DNA of 64,000 nucleotides. Origin: Branchiostoma lanceolatum. Lineage: Eukaryota; Chordata; Leptocardii; Amphioxiformes; Branchiostomatidae. Within the stretch, counting starts at the first letter, position 1; every line of letters begins with the position of its first letter. This document shows positions 20,771 to 32,712 of this stretch, one piece after another. The translations under genes were made by a program, and so were the position numbers. The stretch lies in contig NC_089727.1 of assembly GCF_035083965.1 (NCBI RefSeq), forward strand, positions 19,595,269 through 19,659,268, given 5' to 3'. The notes beneath the pieces were generated by a model. The model saw only the letters and a list, made by a program, of their open reading frames with translations, did no database searches and had not been told where the DNA came from.

Positions 20771-23700
20771 ATGTGGGAGACGATTTTAACGTTTTTGTCG
20801 TGTTGCACGACTTCGAACAAGATTTCTCCTGAGGAGACGCCAGCAGATGAACCTGAGGACGAGACTATGGCCAAAGAGACCGCGGGTAAGTTAACGCACA
20901 TTTACAAAAATGTACCAAACGGTATCGTCTGGTTCGAGTCGTTAATGGCCACAGAAGTAGCCTGGAGTCCAGTCTTCTTAGTTTCTGTCTGCTATCCTAG
21001 CTCCGATCCGGTAGCGGACTAAAGCTGGACTCCAGGCTAAGGCTGGACTCTAGGCTACACAGAAAAGAGATGTGAGTCTGGTTTGGACTGTACTGTCATG
21101 TCCCCATAGAATCATAAGCTCTGTTATTTTCTTAACTTGTACAAATACGTAAAATTGCCAAAAAGGTTTAAACGCCATAGGCATTTTGTCGTCTAACACA
21201 AATCCGACCGTTCCCATGGACTGAAAGAACAGTTCTTCTCGATTTCAACTTTTTTTATACCTTCACGAAGAAGGTTGTGTTTTCGGCGCCGCTCAGTGTG
21301 GTTGGTCTAGTGGTTGGGTGTGCTTCTAATTCTGGTTGTTTGTCTGTCTGTTTGTTTGTTTCTTTTTGGGGTGACAGCATAATTCGAGGGCTGTGGATTC
21401 ATAATTTGGCAGGCGGGTAAGAAAACGAAGGTCGAGTTAGATAATGGGCCACCTGGCGGCATTCTACGGCACTGTAGGAGAACTTCCGGTTTTGATATCT
21501 TTTCAGAATCGTCAGCAATTCTTCCAATCAGCAGTCCGCCTGCCCCCATCATGTCACAACCCCGACCGGAGAAATCCTCGACCGACATCCTGGCCCAGCT
21601 ACGATCTGAGGGAGTGCTACCCGGTCTCAAACAGCGCGACAATGCCGTCGCCTTCCAAGTACCGGCCGAGAACCCCGACACTCCTCCCCGCTACCACATG
21701 AGGCTGAAGAAACTCGAGAAAAGGATGCAGGACCGGCGTGAGAAGGTGAAGAAGCCATGCCCGGAATCTGCTGACGATCTGAAGAGGCAGCTTAGCGACG
21801 CGGAGGTTAGGAGGCAGGTAAGGAAATGATTCTACTTCAGATTTGGCAAATGACATGGTTGGATGTGTACTTTAAAACATCGGATAAAAACAACAGAGAT
21901 GAAGCCTCAATGGAATGGTGATGTATAGACAGAGGGGCTAGTCGGGATGAACGAAAAAAGAGAACATATTTTCGATTCACAGTTTAATTGTAAGGTGCTG
22001 TTTTCGGCATGTCTGTGTGTTTGTTTGTTTGTTTGTACTGCCGCGTGCTCTGAATTCGAAGTTGTTGTCCAAGAAGAATCCCTAGAGCTTTTTAATTTGT
22101 ATAGATGTTATATTGATTGCTGTTGTTGCTTTTTAACTCTAATGTTTATTGCATCTTAAGAGCATTTTTACTAATAGTTTCAACATATTTCATTTTACTT
22201 GTACATTTGTTACATGCAAGTTGTTACCAATTAAACTGAAACTGAAACTGATGGATTGTAATGACAGTTGGTATGTGGGTAGGTATCGGAATGACGAAGG
22301 TCAAGAACGAATATTGGTTTCCTGGCGGCATGACTTGGTACTGCATCGGAACTACCGGGTTTTATATCTCTCTGTCCTGGACATACATGGGTCTTGATAT
22401 TTTGGTGAAAATTTTATGCTAGAACATAGTGGCGTAGGCTTGTGTTGCCTAGCAACTTGTTCTAGAACCTCCGAAAATAATTTTATCAGGTTGGTAGAAC
22501 ATAGGATATTGGAGATTCTTTTTACATTAACCAGTAAATCTCACCTGCTGACAGTTCGGTGTCTGTCAGACACCTTCTTCAGAGATTCTGACTTGAGTAT
22601 TGCTTCTCGCCGCTATAAGTAACAACCTCGCTATTTCAGCGGCGAGAATCAGCACTCAAGTCAGAAGCTCTGAAGAAGGTGTTTGATAGACACCGAAACG
22701 TCAGCAGGTGAGAGTCACTGGTTGTGTAAAAAGAATTTTCAACATTCTTTGTTCTAGAACTGCTGTGGCGTTTTGGTGTTAATCTTTCAAAGAGAATAAC
22801 TAAAGACATGATGACGGTTTTTTCATGATTTTGGGCTTGCAGCTAGCTTAGACAAGAAAAGCACACAATTAAATGCAAATTATGTAGATCAGAACTTGAC
22901 TTGCATAATCAATGAATACATTCTATAATTCCGGTGTTTTCTATAATAGTAGCCTCTGCCAGGCCCCGCGGATGGCTGACAAAATAGTGGAAGTTGGCCA
23001 AATTGTGTGAATAGTATGCTAAGAGAGTCGGATTCCGAGTAGTGATCATTTTCCATCCATATCTAGTGGTCACAAATTGTAACCTCTATAGCGGACTAAC
23101 TTCTCTGGCAAGTTATACATGTATCTTTATATCTATATTATTACGTCTATTTGGCCTATTTCTTCGAGTTTTCCAGCGACCTGTACGTAGAGCCTTGTAG
23201 AGGCTACCATAATAGTATTTCATACCAACCCGAAAAAAACACACATTTTAATGCGAAATGCGCCTGAAGTTGAGAGACTCTTGTGTCCTCCAACAAAGAA
23301 ATCGTAACAACATCGATTCCAACCTCCCAATCCGGCATTCGAATTTTCGACAGCGGCGCAACCGACGCACTATGTATTCTAAATATTCGATGGAACCCGT
23401 TTGATACAACTTAAAACCCTGTGTGATGGTGAAAATTATCAGCCGGTCCGGAACACCAGTATCGAACGTTTTCGTGGCCCAGGTATGACATAAATGTAAC
23501 GTAATTAACTTTTATCAGGTTGAACTTTAACAGATACCGATCATTACAGGATCTGTTGGCCAAGAAGAGCGGCAGGATTTCTACAGAGTCCGCGGAGAAA
23601 GCAGCCAAGGTCAAGGCCAAGAAGACGAGCAGCACCGCTTTCGTCGTCACCTCCACTAGCGACTCTGACATCGTCGCTACCCGGGAATCGCAGAAGACCA

Positions 23701-25323
23701 AACGGATGGAGAGACGCCTGGCTGAGAGAAGAGCGCGTGTGAGTAAGACAGCGACGGCGGACGCACTGGAAACGCGTCAGAACCTCGCTGCAAAACGCCG
23801 CAAGGTGAGTCAACTATAAGTCCATTCGTAGATTCGAGTACGCAATTGCAGTGTCAAAGGTGAAGGCCCCTGAGACGTAAACAAAACCCGTTGTTATGCA
23901 AATCGATACAAAGGTCGAGGCAGAACTGTATACACGCCAGGGGCCTTACCCTTTGACACCGCACATGCGCACTCGAACCTACGAATTGTCGTATTCACTA
24001 TGATACACACAAAAAAACAAACCAGAAAACAAAAAAGGGGAAAATTTCTTTGGGTCGTAACAAGAAAATCTAATGGGTGATATCCTTACGAGCATGGATT
24101 TTTGCCTGATTTCGATAAAAGGAGAAATTTCGTTCTCTTCTGGCGATACATAAGAAAATGTGTCGTGTTGTAGCCTTGTGTTACCGTTATTTGTACAAGT
24201 GACTCTAGTGAGGTAGCCGTGGATGTAGTTGTAGTAAAACTCGGCCACTACACAATTGTCACTTTCTGCACTTCTTGATCATGAATACATGAATAAAAGA
24301 CTTGTCAGCTGTGATATCACGTTTAGTAGCTTTGCTTCTTGTTACAGCATCCATGGTCTCTCTTTAAAAATCAGGCATCTTGTTTTTTTTCCTTTGCCCA
24401 TCTTTAATTTTTTCGTGCTCTTGCACTAAATTTGATGTTTGCAGGGATGGCATTCATAAGATTTACTTGCTGTGGCTCATCCAATTGTGTTGTATCTTGA
24501 CACATGGCTGTGCTCTTTCTAGTACTGCAGTGTATTTTTAACGGTTCCTTTCTTTTCAAACAGTAGGAGGAGAACCGTCGGAAATACAATACTCAAACCG
24601 TGTAATAAAGTTGCAAAAACAAGCATTAAACGCTAAGATTAAGCCGAATGCTTACATCTGTTTGAAGAATGTATATCATGGTTCCGTCTCATTCATTCCA
24701 GTTTCCAATAAGATGTGGACATGCAGAATGATAACGTTTCTCGACCTCCCGGTTTAATCATTTCAAACTTTCAAGGCTTCACGTGCTTGTTCATTGCTTC
24801 GCTTTGCCGCAGATGTAGACAGGCTCCGTGCTTCAAGTAACCGGGAACTTGAGAAAAGGTTACACCTTATGCTTAGGTCCCAATTGGAAAAAGGGTAGTT
24901 CATTGGGTTTTTCTTTTCTTTTTTCATTTACGGGCTACGTGACCCCGTGAGACACCCTGCCGGCCTCAGTTTTTGGGCCCGGCCGGGACCCCGGATCATT
25001 TTAACTCGGCGTTATAATCAACGCGGGTATGTTAACAAATAGACGCCGTGAGGTAATCGTGCGAGCACCGGGAGCTACCTCCCGTACCCGGCAGTTCACC
25101 GGGACAAATTTGTGGCTTCGGGTCCCGGCCGCGGGAATACAACCCCTACGGGCACCGGCGCAATCATAGAACCATAGCATTAGATTGTTTGGAGATAATG
25201 TTAATTTTTCCCTCCAAAACGTACCAGGACCACGAGGTGGCTACCGTCTCCAAGGCTAAGAGGCTCGCCCGTCCCCACACGATCAGCCCCGCCCAGCAGG
25301 AGCCAGGCTGTGCCGGCAACTAA
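20771..25323 (+). CDS. Stathmin-like protein, tandem copy A
   Basis: Exons 20771-20885, 21507-21817, 23550-23804 and 25228-25323 join in phase to 258 residues. The best resemblance is to stathmin-domain proteins of the STMND1 kind. A cysteine-bearing N-terminus (FLSCC, residues 8-12) could be palmitoylated, as in neuronal stathmins. Next come PISSPPAPI, then EKSSTDILAQLRSEG and PPRYHMRLKKLEKR. A charged helix DLKRQLSDAEVRRQ follows, resembling the stathmin tubulin-binding helix (EEIQKKLEAAEERRK). It is split by an intron at the equivalent place. The rest is coiled-coil-prone and ends in a basic tail. The family assignment rests on short matches only; microtubule regulation is inferred. The ATG at 20771 is conserved in copy B; an upstream ATG in B is ACG here. 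Confidence 0.6.
20959..21055. repeat. AGCCTGGA MITE in copy A intron 1
   Basis: AGCCTGGAGTCCAGTC at the left and GGACTCTAGGCT at the right are inverted. Middle words TCCGATCCGGTAGCGGACT follow. The orthologous insertion in copy B is at 28443-28540, so it predates the duplication. Confidence 0.6.
21249..21506 (+). repeat. Repeat head supplying the exon 2 acceptor, copy A
   Basis: CCTTCACGAAGAAGGTTGTG, TTTTCGGCGCCGC and a TTTGTTTG tract mark the same dispersed module as 43320-43540. Its distal part ACTTCCGGTTTTGATATCTT runs straight into the splice acceptor of exon 2 at 21505-21506. The matching part of the 43.4 kb copy reads ACTTCCTGCTTTGATATCTT. Confidence 0.6.
21830..22430. other. Intron 2 of copy A, left part
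   Basis: Contains a second partial repeat head with a GTTT run near 22015-22035. Otherwise AT-rich sequence, closely matched in copy B. Confidence 0.4.
22437..22762. repeat. Foldback with CTGAAGAAGG/CCGAAACGTC, copy A
   Basis: Two arms (about 22470-22610 and 22630-22762) pair throughout: GTTCTAGAAC ends, CACCTGCTGAC, and AGCGGCGAGAA centre. The right arm has CTGAAGA, a short GGTGT hairpin, then GAAAC and GTC (22670-22702). The copy B equivalent is at about 29985-30297. Confidence 0.7.
23222..23497. repeat. Single arm of the 13.9 kb foldback, copy A
   Basis: The words GCGAAATGCGCC, CATCGATTCCAACCTCC, GGCATTCGAATTTTCGA and CCAGGTATGACATAAATG match the right arm of 13894-14552. It ends about 53 bp before the exon 3 acceptor. 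Present at 30755-30990 in copy B. Confidence 0.65.
23828..23985. repeat. GTGCAGTGTCAAAGG MITE, copy A
   Basis: The left end TTGCAGTGTCAAAGGTGAAG is inverted in CCTTTGACACCGCACATGCG at the right. It starts within 25 bp of the exon 3 donor. The copy B counterpart is 31328-31500; a relative is at 13779. Confidence 0.7.
24290..25190. repeat. Copy A-specific intron 3 insertion with GC-rich repeat
   Basis: Intron 3 is 1423 bp here but 593 bp in copy B; the extra sequence lies in this interval. The part from about 24870 to 25155 (TCCCAATTGGAAAAAGGG, ATAGACGCCGTGAG, GCACCGGGAG) matches 59505-59800, so it is a dispersed repeat. Confidence 0.55.
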
Positions 25324-26100
25324 AGAGAAAGTCCCGTGGATTGCACCAGTGTCGCTGGGTCGGACCAGAGAATATAAGCTCAGAAACATACCTATTGCCA
25401 ATATTTGGTAATAGTTATTTGTGACTCTTGTCATTTGTAGCATTGCAGAAAAAAAGATTTCCAAAGTTGTTGTTTTTTCAAACCTTCATAGAAAATTTTG
25501 AAGAAAAAAAAGTTCATGTTCAAATCGTTCAAGAGAATTTGGTAGAAATCTCGACAGAATAGCCTGACTAGATCAAGCTTCTAGAAGTTATTCCACTAGT
25601 TTTCGAATCTGTTAGCAAACTACTTTAACTGTTCACTATTACTATTTTTTGAAATATGTCGTAAATGCTATTGTTCAGCATTTTTAAAAAGCCATGAAGC
25701 AAAATGACAGAAAAAGTGACAGCAGAAACTATAATGATACTTGTCAATGAGTTCTTTACTGATATTTCATGTTTCTTGACCATGCCATGTTGGCTCTATG
25801 TTACAACCATTCAATTGTACGGTAAAAAAAGTTTAGTTTCCCTGAAATTCAATCCTCTTGTGTTGTGTGATTTTTCATTACCTAGTAACTTCACGAAGTT
25901 TACCATGACTGACATACTGCGCACCATCAGAATTCGAACAAATCTAAAGTCCCGATAGATTGTACTGCACAAATAAGAAAAACTCACGATTTATATTTGA
26001 TGGTATCACATTGAGAATACGCCAGGCTATAGCCATTAATTCAACGAAATCATACATTCGTAAAGTGATTTTAATCTTCTCGACTGATGCATGATGAGTG
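25324..26100. other. 3' flank of copy A
   Basis: Matched in copy B up to about 26050 (32700 in B). No further exon is evident. AT-rich. Confidence 0.45.
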
Positions 26101-28090
26101 TTTTACCCCAGCACCAACACCCCCCCCCCCCCCCAAAAAAAAAAAACGCCACTCGGTCAGAAAAGGAGGCTAATCTACATACCAAAAGTCCTGAAGACAA
26201 GTGCAGCTTCTATCCTGAGTTATTCCCGTTCCGAATCTAAAAAGAAAAAAAAAATTCTGCACTGCCACTGGGCTGATCTCGCCTCAGCTCCGATGCATTT
26301 TAGCTCAGGTTACATGTTCACAAATAAGACTTTCTCACACTGCACCAGAGTGTATTTTCGGAATTTGCTTCCAGATAATGCTCAGCAGAGCCTGCAACAG
26401 CTATCCTGGAACTCGTCCAACACTCTGACCAATCACAGAAGAAAGTGGACACATTTCACCCAATCAGACGTCCTTCATGAATGAGCTGCAGGGTAGCGGG
26501 TCTCCGATCATATTCGATAGCGTATGTTTATACTCTGAGGATTATTAAGCTCGCCATTGATGAATCTCTATGATACGCTACGTATACAACTCTACAAGCG
26601 TTAGATAAATGACTGCCCTATATTCGTTTATGTGCAAGTTCCTGTACTCATGGCACCTATTGACATGTGGAATTCCAGAGTATTACGCTAGGAGGCACGA
26701 CTTCCTGGGACATGTTGGATTGTTTGGGACGCAAATACCGGCTGTACCTAGACGAGTACCTATACGCCGGCCTTTCCCCTTACCTATCTGAACAATAGAA
26801 CCATCAAGAAAGTTCTGACATGAAACAGCCTGGGTTTAGAGGCACGAGGCTGCTAGACACATCACAAACCTTAGCCAGCAATACCAGCTACCAGAGCTTA
26901 AACTTGACATCTTTATTCACAATTCTTGTCGCTTGACGTCTTAATGTCACGTTCAAGTGTGACGTCTAGGGGTGGGTACCGGTACAGAAAATTCAGGTCC
27001 GGGTCAGATCCAGAAGGTCAGGTCGAGACCTGGACCTGATTATAATAGTGCAGCAATACATCATATTTTGGAGAGCGAGACGGAAGTACAGCTCTGTGGA
27101 TCCTACAAATTATGTTCAAATTGTATATTAGGATGATATGATTTACTTTCGCGGGAAGGAGAAAATGGAGGGCTCAGGGTGGTTTTGAGGTCGCGATGTG
27201 GTACTTCGTGATGGGAACACCGGTGCGCATGTCTTTTAGCTGCAGTACCGTTCTCAATCGCTTTAAGAGGTAGTGCGTTTGTTGGTCACGTTGCTTCAAT
27301 TAATAATAACATCAGCATAGATAACCAATGAGGGACAGACTCCGTAATGAGATCAATCATATCAACCAATGACGGAATATTGGTCTGACGGGAGGAGGAA
27401 AGAGCTGTGTTGGGACAAAATCAGATGCACGAACGGAGAAACCACCTGCGAAGAGTGACTTCGTAACCTCTGACCTACCGATGACTTGACCTTAAGATTT
27501 TATTACCCGTATAGTGTATGCAAGACAGTCGCTGAACCGTTATAGTATTTTTGAGTCTGACGGAGCACCTGCCCAATATATTTAAACCTTCATAGTTCGA
27601 AACGCTAACAAGAGTCCTTAGGACACAATTCTCCGTGAAGTATTTATAGTCTAGACTATTTTACAATGTAACAGTGACTATACGATCATAGCAAGTAGGG
27701 AATTTTCGTACCCCGTATCTACCTGAAGTATTGCAGTCAAGCGTAACGGGTTATAACATGGTCGCTATGCCAAGGCAGTGGCCCTTACCATTAATTATAG
27801 GGGTGCAATTTCGATATTGCATTGTCGATAAAAGTAGTTACGGCGTAACAAAGACATTGTGCATCACCACGCCGAACCAGGCAAACGATATGCCAAGTTA
27901 CACACCAAAGCGACAACGGGATCGTGAGTCATAGCTGCGAACGCGCAAACAAATGCATTCCCAATACTCCCAGAAGGAGGTATTCCTCCTTCCCGGAGTA
28001 ACAATTAGTTAGCTTCATGCGTATAGCAATTACTTATAAAACACGCTGAAACGAACAGAATTTACCTAATAACTTGTATATCGATATTCA
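26101..28090. other. Spacer between tandem copies
   Basis: Sequence not shared by the two copies. It holds a C run near 26120, a fragment of the GGTACC/CCTGGACCTGA repeat at 26960-27045 and a retroposon-tail-like word at 27405. No supportable gene was seen. Confidence 0.45.
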
Positions 28091-28254
28091 ATGTAAGTTC
28101 TCCAACGCCATTTATGACGCGCAGCGATTTGCTGACGTTCTTCGAACGGATATACATCGTTTATGACGTCATATTCCATCTCCAAGCTTTGTTTGGAACA
28201 ACAAACATTCAACCCCTGTTTCATTGACTGGACATGGACACAGTGCCTCCCAAG

Positions 28255-31200
28255 ATGTGGAAGTCGATTTTAACATTTTTGTCGTGTTGCACGACTTCGA
28301 ACAAGATTTCTCCTGAGGAGACGTCAGCAGATGACCATCAGGACGAAATCATAGTCAGAGAGACCGCGGGTAAGTTAACGCACATTTACAAAAAGGTACC
28401 AAGCGGTATCGTCTGGTTCGAGTCTTTTGTGGCCACAGAAGTAGCCTGGAGTTCAGTCTTCTTAGGTTCTGTCCGCTATCCTAGCTCCGATCCGGTAGCG
28501 GACTAAAGCTGAACTCCAGGCTTAAAGGCTGGACTCTAGGTTACACAGAAGATCGAGAGATGTGAGTCTGGTTTGGACAGTACTGTTGTATAGAATCATA
28601 AGTCCTCCTTTATTTCAAGGTTATTGAGGGTTATTTTCTTAACTTGTACAAATACGTTCAATTGCCAAAAAGGTTGAAACGCCATGGGCATTTTGTCGTC
28701 TAACACAAATCCGTCCGTTCCCACGGACTGAAAAGACAATTGTTCTTCTCGATTTCAACTTTTTTTTTACCTTCACGAAGAAGGTTGTGTTTTCGGCGCC
28801 GCTCAGTGTGGTTGGTCTAGTGATTGGGTGTGTTTCTAATTCTGTTTGTTTGTCTGTCTGTCTGTTTGTTTGTTTCTTCTTGGAGTATAGCATAATTCGA
28901 GAGGCTGTGTACTCATGATTTGGTAGGCGGGTAAGAAAACGAAGGTCGAGTTTGATAATGGAACACCTGGTGGCATTCTACGGCACTGTAGGAGAATTTC
29001 CGGTTTGGATTTCTTTTCAGAAGCGTCAGCAATTATTCCAATCAGCAGTCCGCCTGTCCCAATCATGTCTCAACCTCGACCGGAGAAATCCTCGACCGAC
29101 ATTCTTGCCCAGCTACGATCTGAGGGAGTGCTACCCGGTCTCAAACAGCGCGACAATGCCGTCGCCTTCCAAGTACCGGCCGATAACCCCGGCAATCCTC
29201 CCCGCTACCACATGAGGCTGGAGAAACTGGAGAAGAGGATGGAGGAACGGCGTGAGAAGGTGAAGAAGCCATGCCCGGAATCTGCTGCCGATTTGAAGAG
29301 GCAGCTTAGCGACGCGGAGGTTAGGAGACAGGTAAGGAAATGATTCTACATCAGACTTAGAAAATGACATGGTTGGATGTGAACTTTAAACATCGGATAA
29401 AAACAACAGAGATGAAGGCTCATTGGTATGGAGATGTATAGACAGAGGGCCTAATCGGGATGAAAAAAAAAGTGAAGATATTTTCGATTCACAGTATAAT
29501 TGTTAGGTGCTGTTTTCGGCATGTCTGTGTGTTTGTTTGTTTGTTTGTTTGTTTGTTTGTTTGTTTGATTGTTTGTATTGCCGCGTGCTCTGAATTCAAA
29601 GTTGTTGTCCAAGAAGAATCTCTAGAGCTTTTTATTTGTATAGATTTTATATTGATTGCTGTTGTTGCTTTTTAACTCTAATGTTTATTGCATCTTAAGA
29701 GCGTTTTTACTGTAGATTCAACATATTTCATTTTTCTTGTACATTTGTTACCAATTAAACTGAAACTAATGGATGGTAATGACAGTTGGTATGTGGGTAG
29801 GTATTAGAAGAACGAAGGTCAAGGACAAATATTGGTTTCCTGGTGACATCCCTTGGTACTGCAACAGAACTACCAGGTTGTTTTTTTTAATCTTTCTGTC
29901 CAGGACATACATGTACTAGGGTCTTGATATTTTGGCGACAATTTTTATGCTAGGACATAGTGGCGTAGGCTTGTGTTCCCTAGCAACTTGTTCTAGAACC
30001 TCCGAAAATAATTTCATAAGGTTGGTAGAACATAAGATATTGGCGTTTTTTTTTTCACACAACCAGTAAATCTCATCCGCTGAAAGTTGGTGTCTATCAG
30101 GCACCTTTTTCAGAGATTCTGACTTGAGTACTGCTTCTCGCCGCTATATGTAACCACCTCGCTATTTCAGCGGCGAGAATCAGTACTCAAGTCAGAAGAT
30201 CTGAAGAAGGTGTCTGATAGACACCGAAACGTCAGCAGGTGAGAGTCACTGGTTGTGTAAAAAGAATTTTCAATATTCTCTGTTCTAGAACTGCTGTGGC
30301 GTTTTGGTGTAAATCTTTCAAAGAGAATATTAATCAAAGAAACGATAACTTTTTTCATGATTTTGAGGTTGCGGTTAGCTTGGACAAAAAAAAAAAAAAA
30401 CACAATTAAATGCAAATTATGTAGACCAGAACTTAACTTGCATAATCAATGAGGACTTTCTATAATTCCGGTGTTTTCCATAATAGTAGCCTCTACCAGG
30501 CCCCGCGGATGGCTGAAAAAAATAGTAAAAGTCGGCCAAATTGTGTGAATAGTATGCTAAGAGAGTCGGATTCCGAGTAGTGATCATTTTCCATCCATAT
30601 CTAGTGGTCACAAATTGTAACTTCTATAGCGGACTAACTTCTCTTGCAAGTTATACATGTATCTTTATATCTATATTGTTACGTCTATTTGACCAATTTC
30701 TTCGAATTTCGCAGCGACCTGTAGAGTCTTGTAGAGGCTACCATAATAGTACTTCATACCAACCCGAAAAACACAAATTTCAATGCAAAATGCACCTAAA
30801 ATCGATTCCATCCTCCGCATCCGGCATTCAAATTTTCGACAGGGGCGCAACCGGCGCGCTCGAAATGCATTCTAAATATTCTATTGAAGCCCGTGTGATA
30901 CAACTTAGAACCCTGTGTAATACGGAAAATTATCACCCGGTCCGGAACACTTGTATCGAACGTTTTCGTGGCCCAGGTATGACATAAATGTAACGCAATT
31001 AACTTTTATCAGGTGGAACTTTGACAGATACCGATCATTACAGGAGCTGTTGGCCAAGAAGAGCGGCAGGATTTCCACAGAGTCCGCGGAGAAAGCAGCC
31101 AAGGTCAAGGCCAAGAAGACGAGCAGCACCGCTTTCGTCGTCACCTCCACTAGCGACTCTGACATCGTCTCTACCCGGGAATCCAAGAGGACCAAACGGA

Positions 31201-31987
31201 TGGAGGGACGCCTGGCTGAGAGGAGAGCGCGTGTGAGTAAGGCAGCGACAGCGGACGCACTAGAGACGCGTCAGAACCTCGCCGCAAAACGCCGCAAGGT
31301 GAGTCAACTATAAGCCCATTCGTAGATTCGAGTACGCATGTGCAGTGTCAAAGGTGAAGGCCCCTGATATTTTGTTTTTGTTTGTTTGTAAGCAAAACAC
31401 GTCTGGGCGTTGTTATGCAAATCAAGACAATGGTCGTGACAGAACTTTATACAAGCCAGGGGCCTTACCCTTTGACACTGCACATGCGCACTCGAGTCTG
31501 AGAATGGGCTTATTCACTATAATGATAAATACCACAATGTAGGAAATATCTTCTTTGCCATAACAAGAAAATCTAATGGTTGAGATTCCTACAAGCATCG
31601 ATTTTTGCCTAATTTAAAAAAGAAAAGAAATTTTGTTCCCTTTAGGCGATACATGACAAGAAAATTTCGAAAATGAGACAATTAAAATTATGTCGTGTTG
31701 TAGCCTTGTGTTACAATTACTTGTACAAGTGCCACTAATCATGAGGTAGCCGTGGATGTAGTTGTAGTGAAACTCGGCCACCACACTTTCAGTATTTCTT
31801 GTTTATGAATACAGGAATTGAAAAAATAACTTGCATTAGACTTTCTGCATCTGTTTGGTGATAAGGTTAATTTTCCCTCCCACTCATACAGGATCACGAG
31901 ATGGCTACCGTCTCCAAGGCTAAGAAGCTCGCCCGTCCCCACATCACCAGCCCCGCCCAGCAGGAGCCAGGCTGTGCCGGCAACTAA
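28255..31987 (+). CDS. Stathmin-like protein, tandem copy B
   Basis: Exons 28255-28369, 29021-29331, 31044-31298 and 31892-31987 have exactly the lengths of copy A and also give 258 residues. I count about 30 amino-acid differences from copy A (about 88% identity). They are concentrated in exon 1 (10 of 38 residues), while exon 3 differs at 6 of 85. The FLSCC motif, the EKSSTDILAQLRSEG segment and DLKRQLSDAEVRRQ are unchanged. An extra in-frame ATG at 28234 could add seven residues. Both frames are open with intact splice sites, so both copies look functional. The family assignment carries the same uncertainty as for copy A. Confidence 0.6.
28769..29020 (+). repeat. Repeat head supplying the exon 2 acceptor, copy B
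   Basis: The same module as 21249-21506, retained in the duplicate and ending at the exon 2 acceptor. Confidence 0.6.
29985..30297. repeat. Foldback with CTGAAGAAGG/CCGAAACGTC, copy B
   Basis: Paralogous to 22437-22762. Here the inner hairpin GGTGTC-TGATA-GACACC is perfect, between CTGAAGA (30201) and GAAAC-GTC (ending 30233). Confidence 0.7.
30755..30990. repeat. Single arm of the 13.9 kb foldback, copy B
   Basis: Counterpart of 23222-23497 with an internal deletion. It ends CCCAGGTATGACATAAATG, about 50 bp before the exon 3 acceptor. Confidence 0.65.
31328..31500. repeat. GTGCAGTGTCAAAGG MITE, copy B
   Basis: Counterpart of 23828-23985. Ends TGTGCAGTGTCAAAGGTGAA and CCTTTGACACTGCACATGCG. 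Confidence 0.7.
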
Positions 31988-31999
31988 AGAGACAGTCCC

Positions 32000-32700
32000 G
32001 TGGATTGCACCAGTGTCGCAGGGCCGGACTAGAGAATATAAACCGAGAAATATACCCGTTGCCAATATTTAGTATTTTGGTAATAGTGATTGGTGTCTCT
32101 TGTTATTTTGAGCACCGCAAAAAAAAAAGAGTCCCGAAGTTGTTCTTCTTTTCAAACCGTCATAGAAAAAAATAGAAAAAATGTTCAAAATGTTCAAAAT
32201 GTTAAAAACGTTCAAAATGTCCAAAATGTTCGAAACGTTCAGACAGAATTTGTTGGAAATCCAGACAGAATAGGCTGACTAGATTAAGCTTCCAGCAGCC
32301 CTTCCACTAGTTTCCGAATCTGTTAACAATAAGTATCTTATGAAATATGTCGTAAATGCTATTGTTCAACATTTTTAAAAAGCCATGTAGCAACATGACA
32401 GTAGAATTGACAGCAGGAACTATGATACTGAAGTTTTATACAGACATTTCATGTTTCTGGACCATGCATGCTATGTTGACTCTACTCTATGTCACAATCA
32501 TTCAATGGTACGGTAAAAAACGTTTAGTTTCCCTGAAATTCAATCCTCTTGTGTTGTGTGATTTTTCATTACCGATTAGCTTCACGAAGTTTACCATGAC
32601 TGATATACTGTGCACCAGCACAATTCTAACTCCCGATAGATTGTACTGCACAAATAAGAAAAAGTCAGGATTTACATTTGATTGTACCACATTGAGGAGA
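32000..32700. other. 3' flank of copy B
   Basis: Matches the copy A flank, with a short array of GTTCAAAATGTCCAAAAT-like units at 32180-32240 that copy A lacks. No exon was seen. Confidence 0.45.
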
Positions 32701-32712
32701 CGCCAGACTATA

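Noticed and set aside
24870-25155. Ribosomal RNA fragment, suggested by the GC-rich sequence
   Set aside because: No recognisable rRNA core words; the same block recurs at 59.5 kb as a dispersed repeat.
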